The notes below the pieces were generated by a model, which saw nothing but the letters and a program-made list of their open reading frames with translations, searched no databases and was not told where the DNA came from. Shown piece after piece: positions 43,579 through 54,638 of a stretch of DNA of 64,000 nucleotides. Position numbers and translations under genes: made by a program. The first letter of the stretch is position 1. Each line of letters opens with the position of its first letter. Source of the stretch: Pelotomaculum sp. (lineage in GTDB: Bacteria > Bacillota > Desulfotomaculia > Desulfotomaculales > Pelotomaculaceae); contig JAHDOA010000039.1 of NCBI GenBank assembly GCA_018435055.1, positions 1 through 64,000 on the forward strand. Direction: 5' to 3'.

Positions 43579-43584
43579 GAAAAA

Positions 43585-43875
43585 CAGCTATATTGGCAAA
43601 AGCTATGAAGGGGACCAGTGCCCGTTGTCGGGGCTGCAGAGAGCCGGGTTAGCTGAAAACCGGCGCTTTAAGGCGGGTTACGATATCACCCCGGAGTTGC
43701 AGGCTGAAAAACGCAGTAAGCCGGGCCGGTTCAGGCATCCGTTATCATGCCCTGCTTTTTTAAGCAGCACAAGAGGCTTCCCGCTTTGGGAAGCAAGCAG
43801 GGTGGTACCGCGCAGGGTTTCAACCTCTCGTCCCTGACAGTTTAAAGAGCTGTCAGGTGGGAGGTTTTTTTAATT
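43585..43875 (+). promoter_or_regulatory. T-box riboswitch, probable isoleucine specifier
   Basis: The distal stem I motif AGAGAGCC with the loop G-G-T-T-A-G-C-T-G-A-A-A-A lies near 43638-43663. The specifier-loop side reads GAT-ATC-ACCCC, placing an ATC (Ile) codon at 43685-43687, with GGGG (from about 43610) able to pair with CCCC. The antiterminator motif GGGTGGTACCGCG is near 43799-43811; its TGGT calls for a tRNA with discriminator A, as tRNA-Ile has. A terminator built on CCTGACAG/CTGTCAGG ends in a T-run at 43865-43871. Uncharged tRNA-Ile should thus switch on the ilv-leu operon. The ORF spanning it is not a gene. Confidence 0.93.
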
Positions 43876-43928
43876 TATAAGAATTAATGAGATAGTGATA
43901 CTATTATATTTTTAGGGGGGATGGTCTG

Positions 43929-44813
43929 ATGATCATTTATTTAAACGGTGAATTTGTGCCAAAAGAAAAAGCGGTTGTTTCTGTTTTTGACCACGGGCTT
44001 CTTTACGGTGACGGGGTGTTTGAAGGTATCCGGGCGTATTATGGCAGAGTGTTTAAGCTGGGTGAGCACCTGGATCGCCTCTATGAAGGGGCGCAGGCCC
44101 TCTGCCTGAAAATTCCTTGCAGCAAGGACGAAATGCGGGAAATTGTGCTGGAAACACTGAGGCGCAACAAATTGCGTGACGCTTATATCAGGCTGGTAGT
44201 GACCAGGGGTCCCGGAGACCTTGGCCTGGACCCGAAAAAATGTCACAGGGCTTTTGTTTTCTGCATTACCGCCTCTATAGTCCTTTACCCGGATGAATTG
44301 TATGAAAAAGGCATGTCGGTCATTTCCGTGTCCACACGCCGGAACATACCTACCGCCTGCATTCCGCGGGTGAAGTCGCTGAACTACCTGAACAACATTT
44401 ATGCCAAGATGGAGGCCAACCTGGCCGGCATGCCCGAGGCCATCATGCTGAATAACGAAGGTTATGTGGCTGAGGCAACTGGGGATAATATTTTTATAGT
44501 GAAAAACGGCGTTTTGATTACGCCGCCTTCCTCTGCCGGCATTCTGGAGGGAATCACCCGCAACGCGGTGATGGATCTAGCCCGCGAAAAGGGTATCGCC
44601 GTTGTGGAAAAATTGTTTACCATGTTCGATGTTTATACCGCCGACGAGGTATTTTTTACCGGTACCGCCGCGGAGGTTATACCTTGCATTAACGTAGACG
44701 GGCGAATTATTGGAGATGGCGTACCCGGGGAAATGACACGGGAGCTTATTACCGCTTTCCATGAGCTTACCAAGGCAGACGGCCCTTTTATATACCCCGG
44801 CGGGAGCGCTTAA
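43929..44813 (+). CDS. ilvE: Branched-chain amino-acid aminotransferase
   Basis: PLP fold-type IV aminotransferase, 294 residues, making Ile, Leu and Val from their oxo acids. Features: Y-L-N-G-E-F-V, F-D-H-G-L-L-Y-G-D-G-V-F-E-G, the PLP lysine in R-V-K-S-L-N-Y-L-N-N, E-A-T-G-D-N-I-F, and G-I-L-E-G-I-T-R. The related D-amino-acid aminotransferase has a similar fold, but T-box control and operon position favour IlvE. AGGGGGG precedes the ATG. First gene of the operon. Confidence 0.93.
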   Translation: MIIYLNGEFVPKEKAVVSVFDHGLLYGDGVFEGIRAYYGRVFKLGEHLDRLYEGAQALCLKIPCSKDEMREIVLETLRRNKLRDAYIRLVVTRGPGDLGLDPKKCHRAFVFCITASIVLYPDELYEKGMSVISVSTRRNIPTACIPRVKSLNYLNNIYAKMEANLAGMPEAIMLNNEGYVAEATGDNIFIVKNGVLITPPSSAGILEGITRNAVMDLAREKGIAVVEKLFTMFDVYTADEVFFTGTAAEVIPCINVDGRIIGDGVPGEMTRELITAFHELTKADGPFIYPGGSA

Positions 44814-44850
44814 AAAAGCAATACCTTTTTGTAACATTATAATACGGGCG

Positions 44851-44880
44851 AATGGCCGGCCGTGCACCGGCCATTTTCTT
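44851..44880 (+). terminator. Hairpin between ilvE and ilvB
   Basis: Stem AATGGCCGG (44851-44859) with CCGGCCATT (44867-44875), followed by TTCTT. It could be a partial terminator setting a lower level for downstream genes, or an RNA-stabilising hairpin. Confidence 0.5.
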
Positions 44881-44966
44881 ATAATAAAGCAAAAACGCCC
44901 GAAATATTTTAAAGCAGCAGGCTCTCCCTGCCTGCGTTGGGGGACTTGCAGGAAGGAATGACTGAC

Positions 44967-46634
44967 ATGACTGAAATTAAACTGTCAGGGGCGGAAATAC
45001 TTTTGAAAAGTATTGAGGCGGAAGGTGTGGACACCATATTCGGGTATCCCGGGGGCATGGCGCTGCCGATTTATGACGCGCTGTACGATTCCGGTATCAG
45101 GCATATCCTGGGCCGGCATGAACAGGGTGTCGCCCATGCCGCGGACGGTTACGCCCGGGCTACCGGCAGGCCGGGTGTCTGTCTGGCCACCTCCGGCCCC
45201 GGCGCCACCAACCTGGTTACCGGCCTCGCTAATGCATTTATGGATTCTATTCCCATTGTGGCCATTACCGGCCAGGTGACCCGCCCGTCGCTGGGCAGGG
45301 ATTCCTTCCAGGAAGCGGACATCACCGGCATCACCATGCCAATAACAAAACATAATTTTTTGGTTAAGGAACCTGCCGAATTAGCAAGAACAGTGAAAGA
45401 AGCATTTTATATCGCCACGACCGGCAGGCCCGGCCCGGTGCTGATCGATGTGCCCAGTGATATTTCCCTGTCACAGATAGATTACGAACCGCCGTATGAG
45501 ATCAACCTGCCCGGATATAAGCCGGCGCCGGATACCGATGCGCGGCAGATAAATAAGGCTGCAGAGGCGATAGCGGATGCCAGGCGACCGCTTATTTATG
45601 CCGGTGGCGGCGTGATCATATCCGGCGCCCACGACGAATTGCTGAGGCTGGCAGAGACGCTGGCGGCGCCGGTTACCTGCACCCTGATGGGGATGGGGGG
45701 ATTCCCCGGCAGCCACCCCTTATTTCTTGGCATGCTGGGTATGCACGGCACCAAGTACGCCAACTTTGCTGTTAGCGAATGTGACCTGCTCATTGCTGTG
45801 GGGGCCCGTTTTGACAACCGGGTGACGGGCAAGCTGGAGACATTTGCTTCAAAGGCGAAGATAATTCATATTGACATTGACCCGGCCGAAATCGGCAAAA
45901 ACGTGAAGGTCGACATTCCTATTGAAGGCGATGTTAAAGCAGTACTTGACCAGCTGCTGGCTGTGCTCCGGCCCAACCTGGCAGAGGCCTGGCGGGAAAA
46001 AATAAATGCTTGGAAAAAAGAATACCCCTTGAAATATTGCAATAGCGGCAATATCAAACCACAGTATGTCATCGAGGAAATATACAACATTACGGGGGGC
46101 AATGCCCGGATTACTACTGAGGTGGGCCAGCACCAGATGTGGGCGGCGCAGTATTACAGTTTTAGCAAACCACGTTCCTTTATCACATCCGGCGGACTCG
46201 GCACAATGGGGTTCGGCTTGCCGGCGGCCATCGGCGTCCAGGTGGGCTGCCCGGACGAAGTAGTCTTTGACATCGCCGGTGACGGCAGCATTCAAATGAA
46301 TATACAGGAGCTGTGCACCGCGGTTAATTATGATCTGCCCATTAATGTGGCCATATTAAATAATGGTTATCTGGGTTTGGTCAGGCAATGGCAGGAGATG
46401 TTCTACAACCGGCGCTATTCGCATAGTGAACTGTTCAACCCCGATTTCGTCAAACTGGCTGACGCATATGGGGCTGTGGGGATCAGAGTGACCAGGAAAG
46501 AGGAGCTTGCGCCGGCGCTGCAGCGGGCTATCCAGCTCAAAAAACCGGTAATGCTGGATATTATTGTGGACAAGGAAGATAATGTCCTGCCCATAGTTCC
46601 GCCAGGTGGGTCGCTGGATAAAATGCTGGGATAA
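44967..46634 (+). CDS. ilvB: Acetolactate synthase large subunit (first copy)
   Basis: ThDP-dependent enzyme making acetolactate or acetohydroxybutyrate. Residues: F-G-Y-P-G-G near the N terminus, R-H-E-Q-G-V-A-H-A-A-D-G-Y-A-R with the catalytic region, and the ThDP motif G-D-G-S followed by N-N-G-Y about 30 residues on. About 555 residues from ATG 44967, chosen for its spacing from GGAAGGA; ATG 44958 is possible. Followed at once by the regulatory subunit ilvN, the likely partner. A second large-subunit gene lies 3.3 kb downstream. Confidence 0.95.
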   Translation: MTEIKLSGAEILLKSIEAEGVDTIFGYPGGMALPIYDALYDSGIRHILGRHEQGVAHAADGYARATGRPGVCLATSGPGATNLVTGLANAFMDSIPIVAITGQVTRPSLGRDSFQEADITGITMPITKHNFLVKEPAELARTVKEAFYIATTGRPGPVLIDVPSDISLSQIDYEPPYEINLPGYKPAPDTDARQINKAAEAIADARRPLIYAGGGVIISGAHDELLRLAETLAAPVTCTLMGMGGFPGSHPLFLGMLGMHGTKYANFAVSECDLLIAVGARFDNRVTGKLETFASKAKIIHIDIDPAEIGKNVKVDIPIEGDVKAVLDQLLAVLRPNLAEAWREKINAWKKEYPLKYCNSGNIKPQYVIEEIYNITGGNARITTEVGQHQMWAAQYYSFSKPRSFITSGGLGTMGFGLPAAIGVQVGCPDEVVFDIAGDGSIQMNIQELCTAVNYDLPINVAILNNGYLGLVRQWQEMFYNRRYSHSELFNPDFVKLADAYGAVGIRVTRKEELAPALQRAIQLKKPVMLDIIVDKEDNVLPIVPPGGSLDKMLG

Positions 46635-46650
46635 GTTGGGGGGGTAAAAA

Positions 46651-48164
<1,514 letters not shown>

Positions 48165-48177
48165 ATGGTAGCGGATA

Positions 48178-48244
48178 GGGGGACAACTGTGTTCCTCTGG
48201 GGTCGAGATATGTCCCCAATTGGAATGGCGGGCTAAAGCCCGCC
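48178..48244. repeat. Two palindromes between ilvC and the second ilvB
   Basis: GGGGACA (48179-48185) pairs with TGTCCCC (48211-48217), and a perfect hairpin GGCGGGC-TAAA-GCCCGCC lies at 48227-48244. The first resembles REP-type elements common in this group. There is no T-run, so termination is unlikely. The 147-nt gap otherwise holds only the ribosome site GGGGGGAG of the next gene. Confidence 0.45.
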
Positions 48245-48311
48245 CATAGCGGCATGGGGATAACAGCGGTTTGTCTCCGGGTGACCGGCATCTGAATGGG
48301 GGGAGTTTGTT

Positions 48312-49973
48312 TTGGAAATCACTGTTGCGGAGGCCCTTATCCGGTGTCTGGAGCAGGAAAACGTGGAAATTATATTTGGCTATCCAGGCGGGGCGATACT
48401 GCCTGTATATGACGCCCTGAATAAAACTGTGATTAAGCATGTGCTTGTCCGCCATGAACAGGGCGCCGCCCACATGGCGGACGGGTACGCCCGGGTTACC
48501 GGTAAGGTCGGTGTATGCCTGGCCACGTCCGGTCCCGGCGCAACCAACCTGGTTACCGGCATCGCCAATGCTTATATGGACTCTGTGCCGATGGTGGTCA
48601 TCACCGGTCAGGTTTCTACCAGCATGGTGGGGACAGACGCATTTCAGGAAGTTGATATCACTGGTATCACTATTCCGATCACCAAACATAATTACCTGGT
48701 AAAGGAACCGGAGCAGCTGCCGGCGATAGTCAAAAAAGCATTCCTCCTGGCGTCTTCCGGTCGCCCGGGTCCGGTGCTGATAGACCTGCCCAAAGATGTG
48801 GCCCAGGCAAAAATAGATTTTAAATATCCCAAAAAGGTGGGATTGCCAGGATACAAACCGACTGTCAAGGGGCACACCGCAATGGTGCAGCAGGCCGCCA
48901 GAATAATGTGCCGATCCCAGCGTCCAGTGATATACGCCGGTGGAGGTGTGCGGATAGCCGGCGCTGCGCCGGAACTGCTGCAGTTGGCGGAAACCATCTG
49001 CGCCCCGGTGACCCATACCCTGATGGGTTTGGGTAGTTTTCCGGGTGATCACCATCTTTTTCTCGGTATGCTGGGGCTGCACGGAACCCGCTACGCCAAC
49101 CAGGCGGTTACGGAGTGTGACTGCCTGATCGCTGTGGGCGCCCGTTTTGATGACCGGGTAGTTACCAAAATCAGTGGTTTCGCGCCTACCGCCAAAATTA
49201 TCCACATTGACATTGACCCTGCCGAAATCGGTAAAAACGTTATCACTCAGCTGCCCATCGTCGGTGATGTGAAAAATGTCCTCAGAGCTATTTTACCCCA
49301 CCTGCAAAAGAAGGAAAACACCGCCTGGATGGAAAGAATTCGCCGTCTTAAAGAGGGGATGCCCCTGAGATATAAACAAGACGGCGCCTTAAAACCACAA
49401 TTTGTGATAGAAAAGCTAAACGAATATAAGGAAGACAGCGCTATTGTGGTTACCGACGTGGGGCAGCACCAGATGTGGGCAGCGCAATACATGCGTTTTA
49501 ACGAGCCGCGCAGTTTTATATCCTCCGGCGGTCTAGGGGCGATGGGCTTTTGCCTGCCTGCCGCTATCGGCGCCCAGTTGGGGGCGCCGGACAGACAGGT
49601 GATTATGGTGGTGGGTGACGGCGGCATACAAATGACCATGCAGGAACTGGGCACCGCCGCTGAGCAGAGGCTGCCGCTGAAAATTTTTATATTGAACAAT
49701 AACCGTCTCGGCATGGTCCGCCAGCTACAGGAATTTTATTGTGAAAGTAGATATATTGCTGTGGATTTCAATTTTAATCCCGATTTTGCAGAACTTGGGC
49801 GCATTTACGGGATGGAAGGGCACACCGTCGAAACACCTGAGCAGTTGCTGGCAATACTGCCGCAGGTGTTAAGCTCTGCCTCGCCGGTTATTGTTAACTG
49901 TATTATTGACCGGGAGGAAGACGTCCTGCCTATGGTCCTGGACGGATCCAATATAGATGAAGCCATAGGCTAG
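48312..49973 (+). CDS. ilvB: Acetolactate synthase large subunit (second copy)
   Basis: A 553-residue second large subunit with the same motifs as the first (F-G-Y-P-G-G, H-E-Q-G-A-A-H-M-A-D-G-Y-A-R, G-D-G-G and N-N-N-R). TTG start with GGGGGGAG upstream. It is clearly diverged from the first copy, for example E-F-Y-C-E-S-R in place of E-M-F-Y-N-R-R near the end of the ThDP region. It has no small subunit of its own. The biosynthetic type is favoured over the catabolic AlsS because it sits between ilvC and leuA. Confidence 0.93.
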   Translation: MEITVAEALIRCLEQENVEIIFGYPGGAILPVYDALNKTVIKHVLVRHEQGAAHMADGYARVTGKVGVCLATSGPGATNLVTGIANAYMDSVPMVVITGQVSTSMVGTDAFQEVDITGITIPITKHNYLVKEPEQLPAIVKKAFLLASSGRPGPVLIDLPKDVAQAKIDFKYPKKVGLPGYKPTVKGHTAMVQQAARIMCRSQRPVIYAGGGVRIAGAAPELLQLAETICAPVTHTLMGLGSFPGDHHLFLGMLGLHGTRYANQAVTECDCLIAVGARFDDRVVTKISGFAPTAKIIHIDIDPAEIGKNVITQLPIVGDVKNVLRAILPHLQKKENTAWMERIRRLKEGMPLRYKQDGALKPQFVIEKLNEYKEDSAIVVTDVGQHQMWAAQYMRFNEPRSFISSGGLGAMGFCLPAAIGAQLGAPDRQVIMVVGDGGIQMTMQELGTAAEQRLPLKIFILNNNRLGMVRQLQEFYCESRYIAVDFNFNPDFAELGRIYGMEGHTVETPEQLLAILPQVLSSASPVIVNCIIDREEDVLPMVLDGSNIDEAIG

Positions 49974-49994
49974 CAAGGCTTTAGGGAGGGAATT

Positions 49995-51551
49995 ATGAGC
50001 CAGCGTGTTTATATTTTTGATACCACACTGAGAGACGGAGAGCAGTCACCCGGTGTAAGCCTGACTGTAGGCGAAAAGACTCAGATCGCCCGGCAACTGG
50101 CCAGGCTGGGCGTCGACATCATTGAAGCGGGCTTCCCCATTTCGTCGCCGGGGGACTTTGAATCCGTCAGCGCCATTGCGCGCGCGGTCAAGGGAGTTGC
50201 CGTGGCGGGTCTGGCCCGGGCCGAGTTCAAGGATATAGACCGGGCCTGGGAAGCGGTGCGCCATGCCGAGCAGGCCCGGATACACACCTTCATCGCCACT
50301 TCGGACATCCATTTGAAATACAAATTGCGCATGACCAGGGAGCAGGTTCTGGAAGCTGCTGTGGCTGCAGTTAAACGGGCCAGGTCATATACGAGCGATG
50401 TTGAATTTTCCGCCGAGGACGCCTCACGGACCGATTTTGACTACCTGTGCCGGGTTTTGGCCGCAGTCATAGAGGCAGGGGCTACTACTGTAAACATCCC
50501 CGATACAGTCGGTTATGCCATCCCGGGTGAATGGGGCGTCTTAATCAATAATATCTGCCAAAGGGTTGCAGGAATAGAAAAGGCTGTTGTAAGCGTGCAC
50601 TGCCATAACGACCTGGGCCTGGCGGTCGCCAACTCGCTAGCCGCTGTAATAAACGGCGCCCGGCAGGTAGAGGGGGCCATAAACGGCATCGGGGAGCGGG
50701 CCGGCAACGCTGCCGTCGAGGAAGTGATCATGGCCATGCATACCCGAAAAGACAACCTGGGGTTCTTTACCGGCGCCCGCACGGAGGAAATTTACCGGGC
50801 CAGCAGGCTGGTCAGCACCCTTACCGGCATGAAAGTGCAGGCCAACAAGGCGATAGTAGGTGACAACGCGTTTGCCCACGAGGCCGGTATTCACCAGGAC
50901 GGTGTGCTTAAGGAACGCACAACCTACGAGATCATGAACCCGTCCATGATCGGCATCAGCAGGAGCAACCTGGTGCTGGGCAAGCACTCGGGGCGGCATG
51001 CCCTGCGTCAGCGGCTTGAGGATATGGGCTATTTCCTTTCCGAAGAAGAACTAAACAGCGCGTTTGCCAGTTTTAAAAAGCTATCAGATAAAAAGACACA
51101 TATCACCGGTGAGGATATTGAAGCGATCATAGAAGAACAGATGAGCGCCCTCCCTCATTCCTTAACGCTGTCATACCTGCATATTTCCAGTGGTACTACC
51201 GTGGTGCCTACAGCGACGGTAGGTTTAAGACGAAACGGGCAGCTTTTTGAGGAGGCGGCCTGCGGCAACGGCCCGGTAGACGCCATCTGCAAAGCTGTGG
51301 ACAAAATTACCGGGATCAGCTGCACGATGATCAACTGGGGGATCAACGCTGTTACTTCAGGCAAGGACGCCCTTGGTGACGTTAACCTGAAAATTACCAC
51401 CGATGGGGAAAAGGTTTTTTTCGGCCGCGGCATCAGTACCGATATCCTGGAAGCAAGCGCCAAGGCTTATGTGAACGCAGTGAACAAGTTGATCCATATA
51501 GAACGGACAGCCGCCGCCAGGCAGGCTGAAAAAAATGAGGTGGAAAACTGA
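49995..51551 (+). CDS. leuA: 2-isopropylmalate synthase
   Basis: First step of leucine synthesis. [12 protein letters not shown] is the catalytic N-terminal motif, and [12 protein letters not shown] and [10 protein letters not shown] follow. The C-terminal leucine-sensing domain is present (518 residues in all), so feedback inhibition is expected. AGGGAGG upstream of the ATG. The stop overlaps leuC (TGATG). Confidence 0.97.
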   Translation: MSQRVYIFDTTLRDGEQSPGVSLTVGEKTQIARQLARLGVDIIEAGFPISSPGDFESVSAIARAVKGVAVAGLARAEFKDIDRAWEAVRHAEQARIHTFIATSDIHLKYKLRMTREQVLEAAVAAVKRARSYTSDVEFSAEDASRTDFDYLCRVLAAVIEAGATTVNIPDTVGYAIPGEWGVLINNICQRVAGIEKAVVSVHCHNDLGLAVANSLAAVINGARQVEGAINGIGERAGNAAVEEVIMAMHTRKDNLGFFTGARTEEIYRASRLVSTLTGMKVQANKAIVGDNAFAHEAGIHQDGVLKERTTYEIMNPSMIGISRSNLVLGKHSGRHALRQRLEDMGYFLSEEELNSAFASFKKLSDKKTHITGEDIEAIIEEQMSALPHSLTLSYLHISSGTTVVPTATVGLRRNGQLFEEAACGNGPVDAICKAVDKITGISCTMINWGINAVTSGKDALGDVNLKITTDGEKVFFGRGISTDILEASAKAYVNAVNKLIHIERTAAARQAEKNEVEN

Positions 51552-52813
51552 TGCCGATGACAATTACAGAAAAAATCCTTGCCGCCCACGCCGGCAGGGA
51601 TCGGGTTGTCCCGGGCGAGTTAATCAACGCCAGGGTCGACCTGGTACTGGGTAATGATATCACCGCGCCGGTTGCCATCAAAGAATTTAATAAGATAGGG
51701 GCTACGGATGTCTTTGACCGTCAGCGGATAGCCCTGGTGCCGGATCATTTTACGCCAAATAAGGATATTAAGTCAGCCGAGCAGTCTAAAATAGTCAGGG
51801 ATTTTGCCGGGAAACACCAAATAGTCAACTATTTTGATGTCGGCAGGATGGGTATTGAACACTGCCTGCTACCGGAGCAGGGATTAGTCGGTCCCGGCGA
51901 TCTGGTGATTGGAGCAGATTCACATACCTGTACCTACGGCGCTCTGGGCGCCTTTTCTACCGGTATGGGCAGCACCGACATCGCGGCTGCTATGGCTCTC
52001 GGGGAAACCTGGCTAAAGGTCCCCGAGTCGCTAAAATTTGTTTTTGCAGGAGAATTAAAACCCTGGGTCGGCGGCAAGGATCTAATCCTGCGCGTTATCG
52101 GTGACATCGGTGTGGACGGCGCGCTGTACCGTGCTATGGAATTTACCGGCCCCACCATCGAAAACCTTTCTATGGACGGGCGTTTTACCATGTGCAACAT
52201 GGCCGTTGAGGCCGGGGCGAAAAACGGTATAATCCCGCCTGACGAGATCACCAGGGCTTATGTGGAGGGGCGTTGCCGGCGTCCTTGCGAGTTTTACAGG
52301 AGCGACCCGGACGCCGAATATGTTAAGGTCTTTAAATATGACGCCTCAAAGATTGAGCCGCAGGTGGCTTTCCCGCATTTGCCGGAAAACAGCCGCGCTG
52401 TCAGCGAGGCCGGACATGTGGAGATCGACCAGTCAGTGATTGGTTCGTGCACAAACGGGCGCATCGAAGATTTAAGGGATGCCGCAAAAGTGCTGCAGGG
52501 CAAAAAGGTCCATAAAAATGTACGCCTGATTATCCTCCCGGGGACTCAGGATATTTACTTGCAGGCCCTTGGAGAAGGTTTAATTGAAACTTTTGTCAGG
52601 GCCGGCGCGGCAGTCAGCACCCCCACCTGCGGTCCCTGTCTGGGCGGACACATGGGTATTCTGGCCGGCGGTGAGCGCTGCATTGCCACAACTAACCGCA
52701 ACTTTGCAGGCCGGATGGGACACACTGAGAGCGAAATCTATTTGTCCAATCCGGCTGTTGCCGCAGCTTCGGCTATTCTCGGCCGCATAGCCGGCCCGTG
52801 GGAGGTGGAGTAA
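51551..52813 (+). CDS. leuC: 3-isopropylmalate dehydratase large subunit
   Basis: A 420-residue aconitase-family large subunit of the HacA/LeuC2 type. [4Fe-4S] ligands lie in I-G-S-C-T-N-G-R and [15 protein letters not shown] and G-S-T-D-I-A are also typical. With LeuD it isomerises 2- to 3-isopropylmalate; in this subtype it may also act on citramalate from CimA. Overlaps leuA by a base and precedes leuD by one. Confidence 0.96.
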   Translation: MPMTITEKILAAHAGRDRVVPGELINARVDLVLGNDITAPVAIKEFNKIGATDVFDRQRIALVPDHFTPNKDIKSAEQSKIVRDFAGKHQIVNYFDVGRMGIEHCLLPEQGLVGPGDLVIGADSHTCTYGALGAFSTGMGSTDIAAAMALGETWLKVPESLKFVFAGELKPWVGGKDLILRVIGDIGVDGALYRAMEFTGPTIENLSMDGRFTMCNMAVEAGAKNGIIPPDEITRAYVEGRCRRPCEFYRSDPDAEYVKVFKYDASKIEPQVAFPHLPENSRAVSEAGHVEIDQSVIGSCTNGRIEDLRDAAKVLQGKKVHKNVRLIILPGTQDIYLQALGEGLIETFVRAGAAVSTPTCGPCLGGHMGILAGGERCIATTNRNFAGRMGHTESEIYLSNPAVAAASAILGRIAGPWEVE

Positions 52814-52814
52814 T

Positions 52815-53315
52815 ATGAAACTGCAAGGCAGGGCCTGGAAGTTCGGCCCGGACGTTGATACCGACGCCATCATCCCGGCCCGCTACCTGAACACGTCTGA
52901 CCCGGCCGAACTGGCCGAACACTGCATGGAGGACGCGGAGCCATCTTTCCCGCCCGCATTCCAAAACGGTGACATTTTTGTGGCGGGTAAAAATTTTGGC
53001 TGCGGCAGCTCGCGAGAGCACGCCCCAATAGCTATTAAAGCTGCCGGAGTTTCCTGTGTCATCGCCAGGACTTTTGCCCGGATTTTTTACCGCAACGCCT
53101 TTAACATCGGCCTGCCCATATTTGAGTCGCCCGAAGCCGCGGAAGACGTCCGCGAAGGCGATAAGCTGGCGGTCGATGCCTGTAGCGGCATAATCACCAA
53201 CCTGACCACCGGCAGAAAGTATAAATCCGCCCCGGTGCCCCCGTTCATGCAGGAAATAATCGCTGCCGGCGGCCTGATCAACCACGTTTCCAACAGACTT
53301 AAAGATAAAGAATAA
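52815..53315 (+). CDS. leuD: 3-isopropylmalate dehydratase small subunit
   Basis: A 166-residue swivelling-domain subunit with [12 protein letters not shown] and the substrate-binding [10 protein letters not shown]. Short form matching the LeuC2-type large subunit. GGAGGTGGAG upstream of the ATG. Last gene before the inverted-repeat element. Confidence 0.96.
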   Translation: MKLQGRAWKFGPDVDTDAIIPARYLNTSDPAELAEHCMEDAEPSFPPAFQNGDIFVAGKNFGCGSSREHAPIAIKAAGVSCVIARTFARIFYRNAFNIGLPIFESPEAAEDVREGDKLAVDACSGIITNLTTGRKYKSAPVPPFMQEIIAAGGLINHVSNRLKDKE

Positions 53316-53321
53316 TAATAA

Positions 53322-53488
53322 TTCACATGATTTACAGGATTTATAAAATTAACAAGATTTTTATGCCATAGTGGGATAAAAATTAAATCAGAACATGACA
53401 TTAAAGGACTATTAAGGCTAAAAAGGTTTATTTTTAAATAAATTTATATACTGGTTTTGGTTATTTTTAATCCTGTTAATCCTGTGAA
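53322..53488. repeat. 167-bp AT-rich element with terminal inverted repeats (MITE-like)
   Basis: The left end reads TTCACATGATTTACAGGATT and the right end, on the opposite strand, TTCACAGGATTAACAGGATT: 18 of 20 positions agree. No coding capacity. The interior is much more AT-rich than the operon. It separates leuD from leuB, which otherwise follow closely. Small dispersed elements containing ACAGGATT units are common in related Firmicutes. Confidence 0.6.
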
Positions 53489-53512
53489 AATATGTTTTAG
53501 AAAGGTCTGGAT

Positions 53513-54586
53513 ATGTACAAAATTGCTGTTTTGCCCGGTGACGGGATCGGCGCCGAGGTTACCGCACAGGCTGTGAGGGTCCTAAAAGCGGTAGGACGCC
53601 GTTTTAAACGAGAGTTTGAGTTTACTGAAGGCCTGGTAGGCGGGGCCGCTTATGATACTACGGGTACTCCCCTGCCCAAAGAAACACTGGAGCTGTGCCA
53701 TGCCAGTGACGCCATCCTGTTCGGCGCCGCCGGGGGGCCAAAGTGGGACTCTCTGCCCGCGCAGCTTCGCCCCGAAGCGGGTGGGATCCTTTCCTTAAGG
53801 AAGGAGTTGGGCCTTTTTGCCAACCTGCGTCCGGTCATGGTTTTTGCAGCGCTGGAAAACGCTTCAACCCTCAAGCCGGGGGTTGTCGCCGGAGTTGATC
53901 TTTTAATTGTCCGGGAACTGACGGGCGGTCTTTATTTCGGCAAAAAATACAGGGAGGACCTGCCGGACGGCAGTATCAAGGTTGTGGACACGCTGGAATA
54001 CACAACCTCTGAGATAGAGCGCATCGTCCGGGTGGCTTTTGACCTGGCCGGGAAACGTAAGGGCAAAGTTACCTCTGTGGATAAGGCCAACGTGCTGGAG
54101 AGCTCCCGCCTCTGGCGGGAGGTGGCTACGGCTGTTGGGAGAGATTACCCGGATGTGAGTTTGGAACATATGTATGTGGATAACTGCGCCATGCAGCTGA
54201 TCAAAAACCCCGGCCAGTTTGATGTCCTGGTAACAGAAAACATGTTTGGAGATATTCTCAGTGACCAGGCCTCGGTTCTATCCGGTTCCCTGGGCATGCT
54301 GGCCTCAGCCAGCCTGGGCGGGCGGACGGCCCTGTACGAACCGGCGCACGGTTCAGCGCCGGATATTGCCGGGAAGAAACAGGCCAATCCGATCGCATCT
54401 ATCCTTTCCGGCGCCCTGCTCCTGCGTTTTTCATTTAATCTGGTTGAAGAAGCAGGCTGTATTGAAAGAGCAATAACCGATGTGCTCAACCAGGGCTACC
54501 GCACCGCAGATTTGCTGGAACAGGGTAAAAACGCAGTAAACACAGTGGAGATGACTGATTTAATCGTTAAACAGATATTAGTTTAG
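53513..54586 (+). CDS. leuB: 3-isopropylmalate dehydrogenase
   Basis: A 357-residue NAD-dependent beta-decarboxylating dehydrogenase. L-P-G-D-G-I-G-A-E-V at the start, R-E-L-T-G-G-L-Y-F-G (substrate loop), D-K-A-N-V-L and N-M-F-G-D-I-L-S-D and E-P-A-H-G-S-A-P-D-I-A-G-K are all present. It acts after LeuCD and likely also on methylmalate from the citramalate route. AGAAAGG upstream of the ATG. Confidence 0.97.
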   Translation: MYKIAVLPGDGIGAEVTAQAVRVLKAVGRRFKREFEFTEGLVGGAAYDTTGTPLPKETLELCHASDAILFGAAGGPKWDSLPAQLRPEAGGILSLRKELGLFANLRPVMVFAALENASTLKPGVVAGVDLLIVRELTGGLYFGKKYREDLPDGSIKVVDTLEYTTSEIERIVRVAFDLAGKRKGKVTSVDKANVLESSRLWREVATAVGRDYPDVSLEHMYVDNCAMQLIKNPGQFDVLVTENMFGDILSDQASVLSGSLGMLASASLGGRTALYEPAHGSAPDIAGKKQANPIASILSGALLLRFSFNLVEEAGCIERAITDVLNQGYRTADLLEQGKNAVNTVEMTDLIVKQILV

Positions 54587-54638
54587 CTGAATGTCTCCGG
54601 TTAGCATAAATTTTATTTTTCTGAATGGTGTGAAATTA

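Noticed and set aside
43550-43837. A 95-codon ORF in front of ilvE
   Set aside because: It spans the promoter and T-box leader; the RNA structure explains the sequence.
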